Shown here: in pieces, positions 53,037 through 62,183 of the stretch
Position numbering within the stretch: position 1 is the stretch's first letter
Layout of the letters: each line of letters begins with the position of its first letter
Source: Egibacter rhizosphaerae
Lineage (GTDB): Bacteria; Actinomycetota; Nitriliruptoria; Euzebyales; Egibacteraceae
Direction: 5' to 3'
Length of the DNA: 64,000 bases
Assembly: GCF_004322855.1 (NCBI RefSeq)
Contig: NZ_CP036402.1
Span: 1,798,001 to 1,862,000 of the forward strand
Notes under the pieces: model-generated
What the model was told of the DNA's origin: nothing
Databases searched by the model: none
The model's input: only the letters and a program-made list of their open reading frames with translations
Position numbers and translations under genes: made by a program

Positions 53037-53519
53037 TCATCCCCACTGGCCGGGCTCGTACTGGCCGGCGGGGTTCTGCAGGGCGACATTGAGCCGGTTC
53101 CAAAGGTTGATCATCGCTACTTGGGCGATGAGCACGGCGGCCTGCTCCTGGTCGTAGTGCTTGCGGACGGTGGCCCACACCTCGTCGGACACGCCCGTGT
53201 CCCCGTCGGCGATGCGGGTCGCCTCTTCCGTCAACAGGAGCGCGGCTTGTTCGGCCTCGGTGAAGTACGGGGCCTCGCGCCACGCGGCCACGAGCGCGAT
53301 GCGGCGGGCGTCTTCGCCGGCTTCGGCCATGTCGAGCGTGTGCATGTCGGTGCAGTACGAGCAGCCGTTGATCTGGCTGGCCCGCAGGTTGATCAGCTCA
53401 AGGGTGGCCTGGGGCACAAGGCGCGTGTCCTTCGTGATCGTTCGCCCGGCCGTGCCCAGGGTCTTCCAGATCATCGGCAGGGTCTCGACCTCGGCGGGAT
53501 CGAGGCGGATCGTACTCAT
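53037..53519 (-). CDS. AhpD-like/carboxymuconolactone decarboxylase family protein
   Basis: A 160-residue helical protein. The redox motif is GCSYCTDMHTLDM (CxxC plus downstream His), as in AhpD and its relatives that reduce peroxides. LELINLRASQINGCSYC is the standard opening. It lies 18 bases downstream of the ECF41 sigma gene, and such proteins are the typical partner and target of ECF41 sigma factors. A role in peroxide or thiol stress is inferred. The ATG is at 53519. Confidence 0.9.
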   Translation of the reverse strand: MSTIRLDPAEVETLPMIWKTLGTAGRTITKDTRLVPQATLELINLRASQINGCSYCTDMHTLDMAEAGEDARRIALVAAWREAPYFTEAEQAALLLTEEATRIADGDTGVSDEVWATVRKHYDQEQAAVLIAQVAMINLWNRLNVALQNPAGQYEPGQWG

Positions 53520-53537
53520 GGGGCGTTCCTTTCGGTG

Positions 53538-54440
53538 TCAGGAGGCGACCGCGCCCGATGAGCGCAGGCGTCGGAGCTTGTAGGGGTTGCGAACGGCGTC
53601 GATGGTCACGATCCGCCCGTTGCGGATGCCGAGCGTGATCACGGTGCGGACCATCGCGACGTCGACGGTGAGCAGGGCTGGAAGGCCGTTGATCACGGTG
53701 ATCCGGCTCGATGCGAACTCGGTACTGCCGAGCGTCGCGGCGAGGAATCGAGCGACGACATGGGCCCCCGGGATCGGCTCCAGCGCCGCAGGGACGACGC
53801 CGCCGCCGTCAGCGGTGAGAACCGCGTCGGGCGCTAACACGTCGAGGAGCCCGTCGACGTCACCGGACATGGCTGTCGCGGCGAATGCCTCGACGACCTC
53901 ACGGTGGGACTCGGGATCCACGTCGAAGCGCGGCTGGCGTGCCCGCACGTGCTCGCGGGCTCGCGACGCCAGCTTCCGGCACGACGCCGGGGTGCGTCCG
54001 AGCACGACGCCCACCTCGGTGAACGGCAACCCGAACACGTCGTGGAGGACGAAGGCAGCGCGCTCGGCTGGGCCGAGCGTCTCCAACACGACCATCATCG
54101 CCCAGCTCAGCGTGTCGGCCAGGCCCACCGAGTCGGCCGGATCGTCAACGGTCTCGATCGGCTCCGGCAGCCACGGGCCCACGTAGGCCTCGCGGCGGAC
54201 CCGAGCCGACCGAAGCACGTCGATGGCGATGCGCGAGGTCGTCGAAACGAGCCAGCCGGTGAGGTCGTCGATCGTCTCCACGTCGCTTCGTTGGAGCCTG
54301 AGCCAGGCCTCCTGCACGGCGTCCTCCGCCTCGCCCAAGGTGCCGAGCAGACCGTAGGCAACCCCGATCAGACGCGGTCGCAGCCGCTCGAAAGCGGCGG
54401 CGACCTCGTCGGACGGATCGGGCGTAGCGGGCTGGCTCAT
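53538..54440 (-). CDS. ECF sigma factor of the ECF41 (SigJ-like) type
   Basis: A 300-residue sigma factor. Region 2 is [31 protein letters not shown] with LVSTTSRIAIDVLRSARVRREAYVGPWLPEP, and region 4 is LGPAERAAFVLHDVFGLPFTEVGVVLGRTPASCRKLASRAREHVRA. A SnoaL-like domain of about 110 residues follows with the ECF41 DGGG motif (VLTADGGGVVPA). ECF41 factors are regulated by this domain rather than a membrane anti-sigma. The ATG is at 54440. The AhpD-like gene directly downstream confirms the family context. Confidence 0.9.
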   Translation of the reverse strand: MSQPATPDPSDEVAAAFERLRPRLIGVAYGLLGTLGEAEDAVQEAWLRLQRSDVETIDDLTGWLVSTTSRIAIDVLRSARVRREAYVGPWLPEPIETVDDPADSVGLADTLSWAMMVVLETLGPAERAAFVLHDVFGLPFTEVGVVLGRTPASCRKLASRAREHVRARQPRFDVDPESHREVVEAFAATAMSGDVDGLLDVLAPDAVLTADGGGVVPAALEPIPGAHVVARFLAATLGSTEFASSRITVINGLPALLTVDVAMVRTVITLGIRNGRIVTIDAVRNPYKLRRLRSSGAVAS

Positions 54441-54494
54441 ACCGGGAGGACGAGACTGCGGGCAGAAATGTGACACCGCTCGGGCCGGCAATCG

Positions 54495-55103
54495 TCACGC
54501 CCGGTATGGCTCACGCATCCTCGCGGTGCGCAACGCCTGGGCCCACCAGGCCAGCTGGTCGAGCACGATCTTCGCAGCGCCGTCACAACCGGGCGAGACC
54601 GGCCAGCCTCGCCCGTCGACCATGTCAAGGTCGATGCCGACGACGTCGCGGATGGTGGTGGCGTGCAGCTCGGGAAACACCTGGCGCAGCTGCTCGACCG
54701 CGCGGGCGCCCTCCGCGCGGCCGCCATAGGACACGAACCCGACCGGCTTGGCGTGCCACTCTTCGTGGTACCAGTCGATCGCGTTCTTCAGCGCGGCAGG
54801 GAAGCTGTGGTTGTACTCGGGGGTGACCACGACGAACGCGTCGGCGGCGGACAGCCGCTCGCCCAAGGAGACGACCGGCTCGGGCAGTTGCTCGACGTCG
54901 AAGTCGGGCAGCAGGGTGGGCAGCGCGGTCTCGGCCAGGTCGATGAGATCGACGTCGTAGTCGGTGCGCGGCTGGGCATGGGCGACGAGCCAGTCAGCGA
55001 TCGGCCGACCGGCGCGGCCCTGGCGGGTGCTACCTATGATCACCCCCAAGCGCAAGGGCGGCGTCGCCTGCAGCTGGTCGGGGGACTGGGGGGTGATGGA
55101 CAT
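54495..55103 (-). CDS. NADPH-dependent FMN reductase-like flavoprotein (copy B)
   Basis: A 202-residue flavodoxin-fold reductase similar along its length to copy A at 15655-16260: GSTRQGRAGRPIADW, LIDLAETALPTLLPD, PEYNHSFPAALKNAIDW, KPVGFVSYGGRAEGARAVEQLRQVF and LDQLAWWAQALRTAR. It should reduce quinones, nitro compounds or metals with NADPH. The ATG at 55103 follows GAGGAGG. Motif B ends 35 bases upstream. Unlike copy A it has no SD-blocking hairpin. It lies in the same cluster as the MFS pump and the ATPase regulator. Confidence 0.88.
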   Translation of the reverse strand: MSITPQSPDQLQATPPLRLGVIIGSTRQGRAGRPIADWLVAHAQPRTDYDVDLIDLAETALPTLLPDFDVEQLPEPVVSLGERLSAADAFVVVTPEYNHSFPAALKNAIDWYHEEWHAKPVGFVSYGGRAEGARAVEQLRQVFPELHATTIRDVVGIDLDMVDGRGWPVSPGCDGAAKIVLDQLAWWAQALRTARMREPYRA

Positions 55104-55138
55104 AGTGACCTCCTCTCTCCGTCGTTCGCTCCACCCCC

Positions 55139-55167
55139 AGGCGCGAGACACGATCTCGCATCGCCAG
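55139..55167 (-). promoter_or_regulatory. Bipartite regulatory motif, copy B
   Basis: Reading toward FMN reductase B: CTGGCGATGCGAGA, six bases, CTCGCGCCT. One mismatch from the consensus. It ends 35 bases before the start codon. Confidence 0.72.
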
Positions 55168-55225
55168 ATTCCGGGCGCCCTCGGGCCGCGCGGCCACGTC
55201 ACCCGACCCGGCGCGAGCCCTATTC

Positions 55226-55483
55226 GTGGCCCAGTTCCTCGGTGGCTTCGCGTCCGGCCTGAGCAGTTCATTCGAGGAAGTCGGCAAGCAACGCGAGCTC
55301 GTCCTGGTCGTAATCCCTGACCAGGCCCTCGAGGAACTCTGGCTGGCTACCTTCCCGAACGCCGTCGTCACACGGATCCCCGATGCCGGGCATTTCGTAC
55401 AGGAGGACGCCCACGTAGGCGTCGTCGGGGCCCTGCTCGAGCACCTCCAGCGCACCGGCGCTCACGATCCGCCGGCTCCCTGA
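55226..55483 (+). pseudogene. C-terminal remnant of an alpha/beta-hydrolase
   Basis: About 85 codons. The second half, LWLATFPNAVVTRIPDAGHFVQEDAHVGVVGALLEHL, matches the end of haloalkane-dehalogenase-like hydrolases, with the catalytic His in AGHFVQED. The nucleophile, oxyanion loop and lid are absent, and the preceding residues do not resemble the rest of a hydrolase. It starts within the region between FMN reductase B and the MFS pump, which suggests rearrangement there. Confidence 0.6.
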
Positions 55484-55645
55484 CCGTCGATCCCCAGCCA
55501 CCACCCTCTCCAGGAGATCGATCGCGTTCGCGTGCGAGGCCGTCGAGGACGCCCTGCGCGACCACCCCGCCCTCGGGCGCCACCTGCGCCAGCTGACTTC
55601 CGGGCGGCGGCGAATCGGTCGCCCGAGTAACGGGCCAGGCCGGTG

Positions 55646-55674
55646 CTCGCGATGCGAGACGAGATCTGGCGCCT
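55646..55674 (+). promoter_or_regulatory. Bipartite regulatory motif, copy C
   Basis: CTCGCGATGCGAGA, six bases, CTGGCGCCT: a perfect first half and one mismatch in the second. It ends 37 bases before the ATG of the MFS pump. Confidence 0.75.
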
Positions 55675-55711
55675 TCGTGGGTGACGGCCCCTCGACCCCG
55701 GAGGCATCCCC

Positions 55712-57310
55712 ATGACCGACCGACAAGACGCACCTGCCAGCTCGACCCGCCCCTCGGGACGAGCGACCTGGCGACAGTGGCTGGGGCTGGCGATCTTGAC
55801 GCTGCCGATGCTGGTGTTGGCCACCGATCTCACTGTGCTGTTCTTGGCGATGCCGTCGATCTCCGCCGACCTGCAGCCCGGTTCGTCGCAGATGCTGTGG
55901 ACCCTGCACGTGTATGGCTTCATCATCGCTGGCCTGTTGATCACGATGGGTCGGCTGGGCGACCGAATCGGCCGTCGCCGGCTGCTGCTGTTCGGCGCGG
56001 GCGCGTTCGCGGTGCTCGCGGTGTGCGCGGCATACGCGGTCAACATCGAGATGCTCATCGGCGCGCGCGCCCTGCTCGGCATCGCGGGGGCGACGCTCAT
56101 GCCGTCGACCTTCTCGCTGCTGCGCAACATGTTCGCGGACGACAGCCAGCGTCGTTTCGCGATCGCGGTGGTGTTCAGCGCGTTCTCGGCCGGTGGCGCG
56201 ATCGGTCCCCTACTTGCTGGGGTGTTGCTGGAGTTCTTCTGGTGGGGGTCGGTGTTCCTGGTCAACGCGCCCGCGCTGGTGCTGCTGCTGCTCATCGGTC
56301 CGCTGCTGTTGCCCGAATACCGCGACCCCGATGCCCAACGGCTCGACCTGTCCAGCGTCGCACTGTCGCTGGGCGGGATGCTGGGCATCATCTACGGACT
56401 CCAGGAAGGCTTCGAGCACCAGTCGGTGTGGCCCTACGCCGTACCCGTCGTGTTCGGCTTGGGCCTTGCGCTGTGGTTCGTGCGCCGCCAGCTGCGACTC
56501 GCCGATCCGCTGCTCGACCTCGGCCTGTTCGCCAATCGCCGGTTCAGCGCCTCGTTGGCAGCGGTGCTGCTCACCGGCTTCGCGATGGTCGGAGCCTTCT
56601 ACCTGTTCACCCAGTACCTGCAGTGGGTGCTCGAGCTCACCCCCTTGCAAGCAGGCTTGTGGACCGTCCCCTACATCGTGATCAACATCGCCGGGGCCAT
56701 GACCGCACCAGTGCTGGTCCGGCGGTTTCGCACCGCCTACGTGATGGGTGCCGGCTTGGCGCTCGCCGCGGCGGGCCTGACGTTCGCCGCCGTGGTCGGC
56801 GCGAATGCGGACCTCGTCCTCACATTGACCGGCCTGTCGGTTGCGGGGCTCGGTCAAGGCGCGGCGATGATGCTCGGCAGCGACCTGATCATCTCGACGC
56901 CACCGGTGGCGCGAGCTGGATCCGCGGCGGCGATGCAGGAAGTCAGCGGCGAGTTCGGACAAGCCTTGGGGATGGCCTTCATCGGGAGCATCGGCATGTT
57001 CGCCTATCGGGCCTTCCTGGGCAGTGCGATGCCGGCCGGCGTCCCGCCCGACGCCGCCGACGCCGCGCAGAACAGCGTCACCGGCGCCTCCGCCGTTGCC
57101 GAGCAACTACCCGCAGCGGTCGGGGCCGAACTGCTGGCAACGGCCCGGGAGGGGTTCACCCAAGCGCTTCAGACCGGCCTGGCCGTGGGCGCCGCGATCC
57201 TGGCCGGCGTCGCGGTCCTCGTGGTGTGGCTGCTGAGGCAGCCGGCCGCGACAGACGACGACGCCGACTCGGAGGCCACACTCGCCGAGGTCGGCAGCGA
57301 ACCGGCGTGA
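55712..57310 (+). CDS. MFS multidrug exporter, DHA2 (14-helix) family
   Basis: A 532-residue drug:H+ antiporter. The first helix carries LATDLTVLFLAMPSISADL, the Asp-containing motif of DHA2 pumps such as SmvA and LfrA; motif A is GRLGDRIGRRRLL, and motif C-like Gly/Pro pattern occurs in helix 5 (SAGGAIGPLLAGVLLEFFWWGSVFLVN). Fourteen hydrophobic segments fit. The ATG at 55712 follows GGAGG. Motif C lies upstream. A decayed paralogue is at 62255-63708, also with the motif. Efflux of quaternary ammonium or quinone-like toxicants is plausible by family. Confidence 0.9.
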   Translation: MTDRQDAPASSTRPSGRATWRQWLGLAILTLPMLVLATDLTVLFLAMPSISADLQPGSSQMLWTLHVYGFIIAGLLITMGRLGDRIGRRRLLLFGAGAFAVLAVCAAYAVNIEMLIGARALLGIAGATLMPSTFSLLRNMFADDSQRRFAIAVVFSAFSAGGAIGPLLAGVLLEFFWWGSVFLVNAPALVLLLLIGPLLLPEYRDPDAQRLDLSSVALSLGGMLGIIYGLQEGFEHQSVWPYAVPVVFGLGLALWFVRRQLRLADPLLDLGLFANRRFSASLAAVLLTGFAMVGAFYLFTQYLQWVLELTPLQAGLWTVPYIVINIAGAMTAPVLVRRFRTAYVMGAGLALAAAGLTFAAVVGANADLVLTLTGLSVAGLGQGAAMMLGSDLIISTPPVARAGSAAAMQEVSGEFGQALGMAFIGSIGMFAYRAFLGSAMPAGVPPDAADAAQNSVTGASAVAEQLPAAVGAELLATAREGFTQALQTGLAVGAAILAGVAVLVVWLLRQPAATDDDADSEATLAEVGSEPA

Positions 57311-57331
57311 CGTCGTCCGCCCCGGGGGGCC

Positions 57332-60300
57332 TCAGAAGGTCCAGGCGACGCCTTCGGTCGGGTCGTAGCGGCAACTAGCCCCGGTCGAGACCGACGCGCG
57401 CAGGTGTTCGGCGAGCGGAGGGTGCCGGTGATCGAGGCGGCGTAGGACGTCGCGGATGCGAGCGGTCACGGTCTTTCTGGCCCGCTCGGCCTCATCGCCC
57501 AGGCGCCGTGTCCTCCCTCCCAGGCCCGTGGCGCGGCGTAGCTCGTCGAGCAGTGTCTGGCGTTCGGCGTCGAGCTGCGCGGCCCGCCGGTCGTCGTGGG
57601 CCGTGGTGGCCTGGTCGATGGCCTCGTCCAGCTCGGTCAGCCGGTCCCGGAAGGCGACCTTGGCCTGCTCATCCAGCATCGCGTCGCCGCCGAGACGCCT
57701 GGACGCCTCGACCTCGGCGCCGCCCTCCGGGTTGGCCAACTGCACCGCCTGGATCTGCGAACCGGCGTGTCGCACCAGCGTCTGCAGGTCGTGCAGGCCT
57801 TTGGCGTCGCCCATGTGGACCGTGACGCCCGCGAAGCCGAGCGTCCAGACCTGACCGTCGAACCTGAATTGCCCCGTTCGACGGTCCGAGGACTCACGTG
57901 GGCTGGGTGCATCGGTCGACGACACCGTGCCCAGCGACGCCCGCACCACATCCGCTCGCGAGATGACGTGCGCCATGCCGAGGTCGTCGGCTTCCTCCAC
58001 GACCGACGCCAATAAGCGCGCAGCCATCTCGGCGTCGTCGGCGCCGCCGCGCCGCAGCCGGGTCTCGGCTTCACCCAGCCACGCCTCGGCGATCCAGGGG
58101 CGTGCCCCCAAACGCTCGGCGGCTCGGGCTGCGGCGGCGAACCCTTCGACCGCCTCGTCGAAGCCCTGCTGCGCCGTGTCGATGACCGCGGCCCACAGTC
58201 GCAGGGGCCCGTCGATGGCCGCCGCCGCGCCCTGCATGCCCCAGTCGCCGATCACCGACGCCAGCGCGGCGCGCGCCTGCTCGCACCGCTCGGACTCGCC
58301 CGAGGCCGCGGCGAGCTGGGCCATCAGTCGCAGCCCGGCCGTTCCGAACTCCCCCGGCAGCGAGGCCGCCTCCAGGGTCGCCGCCTCCAGGTGGCCGAGC
58401 GCGGCCGTCGCGTCCCCGCGGTTGACCGCCAGCTTCGCCGCGTCGAAGGCCGACAAGCCATGGGGGGATTCGAGGGTGTCGAGCACCGCCGCGGCCTCGT
58501 CGAACCGGCCCCGCAACAGCTCCAGCTCGAACCGCTGGGCCTGCCACAGGTGGACCGTGTCGACCTCGCCCAGGTGCCCGCCCAGCTCCCGGGCGGCCTC
58601 CAGGTGGGCTTCGGCCTCATCGAAGCGTCCCTGCAGCGTGGCCAGCGTGGCCTGGCGCGACTGGGCCACGAAGCGCCAGCGCGGCAACCCCGAGCGGTCG
58701 GTGGCGGCCACGAACGCCTCGTGCTCGCGAAGGCCGCGCGGGTCGCCGCGCTCGAGCAGGGCCGTCATCCGCAGCAGCGACCCCTGGAGGTCCAGGTCGG
58801 TGTCGTCGCGTCGGTGCGCGACCACGCGCATCTCGTCGGCCAGGGCGAGCCGCTCGTCGGCGGTGCCCGGCGTCCAGATCGCGTCGTGGCGCGCCAGCAG
58901 CGCGAAGCCGAGCGTGTGGTCGTCACCGGCGTCGCGGGCCAGCTCGAGGGCGCGCGCGGCCAGCTCGCGGTTGTCGGCCACGCTGGCAGACCAGTGGTGG
59001 CGGACACGGCTCACCGCCGACATCAGCCTGACCGCCAGCGGGTCGGTGACCACTCCGTCTTCGAGGTGCTCGCGAGCCTCCTCGAGGAGCGCGAGGTCGC
59101 CGAGCCAGTCGTCCTCGGAGCTGCCGAGTTCATGGATGCCCAGCGCGGCTTGGCCCAGAAGCCGCGGATCGCCAAGCTCGCGGGCGGTCGCCACGACATC
59201 GAGATAGGCCCGGCGGGCACCTGCCAAGTCGCCCGCGTGCTGCCGGGTCTCGGCCAGCTCCAACGTGACCTGAGCGCGCTTCCCTCGCGTCGACGGCTCG
59301 ACCGCGAGGGCCGGGCAGCCAGGGTCAGCCTCCTTGTCCAGCGCCAGCACGTAGTGGGCGATCGCCTCGTCGAACGCCAAGCGGCAAGCGGCCTCGCGGG
59401 CCGCGGCGAGCACGTGCCCGAGCGCCCGGTCGTGAGCGATCTCGGGGTAGGCACGGCAGGCGTGATGAGCGAGCTCGGCGAGGGCCGCCCCGCGGGCAAG
59501 ATGCGGCGCCTGCTCGATGGCCGCGACCACCTCGGCATGCAGGCGGCGTGCCTCCTTGTCGTCGAGCGCGTCGTACAGCGCCTCGCGCACCAGCTCGTGG
59601 GAAAACGCCAGCCGGTCAGGCTCGGGTTCGTACAGCAACCGCGCCCTCCCCGCGATCCCAAGCCACTCCCGAAGCTCTTCACGGGGTCGCCCGTCGACTG
59701 CTACGAGCAGTCCGATGGGGAAGTCGGTTCCCAAGACCGAAGCCAGGGCCAGCACGTTGCGGACCTCGTCGGGCAGCAGCGACAAGCGACGCTCCAGCGT
59801 GGCCCGAAGGCCGGCAGCCGCCACGCCCAGCGAGTCGCCAGGCCCCGACACGCGAGCGGTCTGCTCGACGAAGAACGGATTGCCGCCGGTGCGGCGGCGC
59901 ACCTCGGCGACGAGCGCATCCTCGGGCACGTGGCCCGTCACGCTCACGTAGAGCTCACCCACGGCAGCCTCGTCGAGACCGGACAGCGCGACATGGGTCG
60001 CCTTGGTGGCGAGCGTCGACAACGGCGCCTGTGCGGGGTGGTCACCGGCCTCCACCTCGTCGTCGCGGTAGGTGCCGATCACCAGGACCTGCTCGTACCA
60101 GGTGTGGGCGGCGGCGAACTCGAGCAGGCGCAGCGACGCCGGATCGGCCCAGTGCAGGTCCTCGAGGGCCACCACGACCGGTCGGTACTGCGACGCGCGG
60201 ACCAGCACCGACGTGACGGCGTCGGCGAGCTGGAACTCGGCGTGACCGTCGCGCGCCGGAACCGGCGTGTCGTCGTCACCCAGAAGTCGGCACAGCATCG

Positions 60301-60595
60301 GATCCGGTGGGTCGCCCAAGCAGGTGGCCGGCGCCGACCGCTCGACGGCGCGCAGCACCTGCGTCCACGGCCAGTAGCCGGGCGCACCGCCGTGCTCCCA
60401 GCACGCCCCGGTCGCCACCAGCGCGTTCTCCTGGCGCGCCCACGCGAGGGCGTCGGTCACCAGGGTCGACTTGCCGATCCCCGCCTCACCGGTGACCAGG
60501 ACCAGACCGCCGTGGCTCGCCAGCGTCTGGTCCAGCTCACGGCGCAGCACCCCGACAGCGTGCTCACGGCCGGGCAATGTCGTCTCCATCGCCAT
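57332..60595 (-). CDS. Large AAA-ATPase/TPR transcriptional regulator
   Basis: A 1087-residue STAND-type protein. Walker A is TGEAGIGKSTLV (about 35-46) and Walker B VVVALEDLHWADP (about 143-155). Residues about 380-900 are Ala/Leu-rich helical TPR-like repeats. The C-terminal ~190 residues start GQVWTLGFAGVTVHMGDAKGLHDLQTLVRHAG, then a helical hairpin, and end ERARKTVTARIRDVLRRLDHRHPPLAEHLRASVSTG, a winged-helix-like domain common at the end of actinobacterial ATPase regulators. There is no BTAD or LuxR domain. Position among the motif-bearing genes makes it the prime candidate to bind the motif. A truncated relative lies at 16348-16686. Confidence 0.83.
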   Translation of the reverse strand: MAMETTLPGREHAVGVLRRELDQTLASHGGLVLVTGEAGIGKSTLVTDALAWARQENALVATGACWEHGGAPGYWPWTQVLRAVERSAPATCLGDPPDPMLCRLLGDDDTPVPARDGHAEFQLADAVTSVLVRASQYRPVVVALEDLHWADPASLRLLEFAAAHTWYEQVLVIGTYRDDEVEAGDHPAQAPLSTLATKATHVALSGLDEAAVGELYVSVTGHVPEDALVAEVRRRTGGNPFFVEQTARVSGPGDSLGVAAAGLRATLERRLSLLPDEVRNVLALASVLGTDFPIGLLVAVDGRPREELREWLGIAGRARLLYEPEPDRLAFSHELVREALYDALDDKEARRLHAEVVAAIEQAPHLARGAALAELAHHACRAYPEIAHDRALGHVLAAAREAACRLAFDEAIAHYVLALDKEADPGCPALAVEPSTRGKRAQVTLELAETRQHAGDLAGARRAYLDVVATARELGDPRLLGQAALGIHELGSSEDDWLGDLALLEEAREHLEDGVVTDPLAVRLMSAVSRVRHHWSASVADNRELAARALELARDAGDDHTLGFALLARHDAIWTPGTADERLALADEMRVVAHRRDDTDLDLQGSLLRMTALLERGDPRGLREHEAFVAATDRSGLPRWRFVAQSRQATLATLQGRFDEAEAHLEAARELGGHLGEVDTVHLWQAQRFELELLRGRFDEAAAVLDTLESPHGLSAFDAAKLAVNRGDATAALGHLEAATLEAASLPGEFGTAGLRLMAQLAAASGESERCEQARAALASVIGDWGMQGAAAAIDGPLRLWAAVIDTAQQGFDEAVEGFAAAARAAERLGARPWIAEAWLGEAETRLRRGGADDAEMAARLLASVVEEADDLGMAHVISRADVVRASLGTVSSTDAPSPRESSDRRTGQFRFDGQVWTLGFAGVTVHMGDAKGLHDLQTLVRHAGSQIQAVQLANPEGGAEVEASRRLGGDAMLDEQAKVAFRDRLTELDEAIDQATTAHDDRRAAQLDAERQTLLDELRRATGLGGRTRRLGDEAERARKTVTARIRDVLRRLDHRHPPLAEHLRASVSTGASCRYDPTEGVAWTF

Positions 60596-60651
60596 GCGCC
60601 GAGGATAGCCGTGGACGTGACGCTTCTGGGCAAGCGAGCGGACCGGGCGAT

Positions 60652-60680
60652 CTCGCGTCGCGAGGTGAGCTCTCGCGCCT
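60652..60680 (+). promoter_or_regulatory. Bipartite regulatory motif, copy D
   Basis: CTCGCGTCGCGAGG, six bases, CTCGCGCCT. It lies 57 bases from the start of the divergent ATPase regulator and points toward the oxidoreductase remnants on its right, so it may have served a lost gene, the regulator itself, or both. Confidence 0.65.
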
Positions 60681-60708
60681 CGTGGGCAGAGGAACGCACT
60701 AGCTGTAG

Positions 60709-61060
60709 GTCGGCTACCTGCACACCGCGGCGCTGTTGGACACGGAGGGCATCGATGTGGCCTCGTTCACGCCGCTGGTGACCGAGGTCCTCACCGAGAT
60801 GGTCGGCTTCCTGCCCGAGCTGGCCCGGGAGATCGACGAGGCCGTCTACCCGCCAGATCTCGGCCCGCTGCGTACCCAGGCCGCCCTGATGGGAGACCTG
60901 ATCGAGAACAGGGAGGCCCGCGGGGTGGACGCGCAAGGGCTACGCCACGTCCAGCCGCTCATGAACCGGCGGGTGGCCTCCGGGCACGGCGAGGACGGCT
61001 TCTCGAGCCTGATCGAAGAGATCCGCCGCGATCACGATTATCAGCGCCCCGCTGGCGGTG
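60709..61060 (+). pseudogene. C-terminal remnant of an NAD(P)-dependent imine-reductase-like oxidoreductase
   Basis: The frame opens after a stop at 60706 and reads GYLHTAALLDTEGIDVASFTPLVTEVLTEMVGFLPELAREID, then LRTQAALMGDLIENREARGVDAQGLRHV and RRVASGHGEDGFSSLIEEIRR. This is the all-helical C-terminal dimerisation domain of 6PGDH/imine-reductase-like oxidoreductases. The whole NADP-binding half is missing, and motif D lies where that half should be. It is followed directly by another oxidoreductase remnant. Confidence 0.65.
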
Positions 61061-61061
61061 T

Positions 61062-61596
61062 GAACGTTCAAGCGCCGCGTTGCGCGAACCCACCCCAGCC
61101 TGCGGGTCGTCGCGGCAGATGCGACCGACCGTGCTCCTCTCGAGAGGGCGCTCGGTGCGCATGACGCGGTACTGTCGGCATTGGGCCCGACACGCCGCAA
61201 TGAGCAAGTGTGCGCCCGGTCGGCCCGCGCGCTCGTCGAGGCTATGTCGGCGGTCGGTCCGCGGCGGTTGGTGGTCCTCAGCGCGGCCCCGTGCTGCGCG
61301 GTGGCGCCGGGGAGCCGATGGTGTCGCGCCTGACCCTGCGGCCCATCGTTCGGACGATCTTTCGACGCGTGTACGCCGACCTCGAGGCCATGGAACAGGT
61401 GCTGGCAGCCAGCAGCCTCGACTGGACCGTCCTGCGTCCCGGCTACCTCACCGATCATCCAGCGACCGGCTACCGCCTCGCGATCGAGGCCAACGTCCCG
61501 GGCGCCATGCGCCGCGCAGACCTCGCCCGGGCCATGCTCGACGTCCTCGACGACCCCACCACGCAGCACCGGGCGCTGGGCATCGCCTCACGCTAA
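61062..61596 (+). pseudogene. NmrA/SDR-like NAD(P)-binding protein, truncated and frameshifted
   Basis: Conceptual translation gives HPSLRVVAADATDRAPLERALGAHDAVLSALG and ARALVEAMSAVGPRRLVVLSAAP, the middle of an atypical SDR. Near 61300 the frame shifts, and GAGEPMVSRLTLRPIVRTIFRRVYADLEAMEQVLAASSLDWTVLRPGYLTD continues to a proper stop at 61596. The N-terminal GxxGxxG nucleotide loop is absent. The 5' end seems fused to the preceding remnant. No function is expected. Confidence 0.62.
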
Positions 61597-61704
61597 GCCG
61601 TCCTGATCATCGTCGAGGTGATGATTCGCCTCCACGTTTGGATGCGGTGCCGTCCGATGGCTCCCTGACCGAAGGGGGCCAACCAATCAGAAGTGGGACA
61701 GTTC

Positions 61705-62160
61705 ATGACCGCAAGCGCGCAGGACAGGCAACAGATCACGGCGATCATCGAACAATATCGGCGTGGGTTCGCCACGATGGATGCGGAGACGCTGAAATCA
61801 ATCTGGGATCGTGACTACCGCAACCTCATCTATATCGCCCAGGAAGCAGCCGGGCCGATCCTGGGATGGGCCGTCATAGAACAGTACTACGAGAACGTAA
61901 CCGGGTTCCTGGGATCGGTTAGCACCATGACGATCGCCGACGTGTCGGTGGACGTTCTTGGTGATACCGCCTATGCGTTCTGCACCTTCCACTTCGAGGG
62001 CGAGCTTGAGGGGGAAAGCCATATCGCTGATGGACGAAACACCTTCATTCTGCGCCGCAAGGGCGGAGGGTGGAAGGTGATTCACTACCACGAATCCCTT
62101 CCCGGCCCGGTGACGATGACCGATGGAGGGGGCGCGGACTCGCAACGCCCGGCGGCCTGA
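61705..62160 (+). CDS. SnoaL/DUF4440-like protein
   Basis: A 151-residue NTF2-fold protein: DRQQITAIIEQYRRGFATMDAETLKSIWDRDYRNLIYIAQEAAGPILGWAVIEQYYENV and TFILRRKGGGWKVIHYHESLPGP. Related proteins are ketosteroid-isomerase-like enzymes or stress proteins; the function is unknown. Base composition is unlike its neighbours: the stretch 61801-61860 is 35 of 60 G+C by hand count in DNA that is otherwise visibly richer, and codons such as ATA appear. This suggests recent transfer. The ATG at 61705 was preferred to an in-frame GTG at 61693. Confidence 0.78.
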   Translation: MTASAQDRQQITAIIEQYRRGFATMDAETLKSIWDRDYRNLIYIAQEAAGPILGWAVIEQYYENVTGFLGSVSTMTIADVSVDVLGDTAYAFCTFHFEGELEGESHIADGRNTFILRRKGGGWKVIHYHESLPGPVTMTDGGGADSQRPAA

Positions 62161-62183
62161 ACATAGTTGCCCCCGGTCGCGTG

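Noticed and set aside
55484-55645. A coding remnant between the hydrolase piece and motif C
   Set aside because: A short translated stretch reads plausibly (EAVEDALRDHPALGRHLRQL) but is too short and unsupported to assign.
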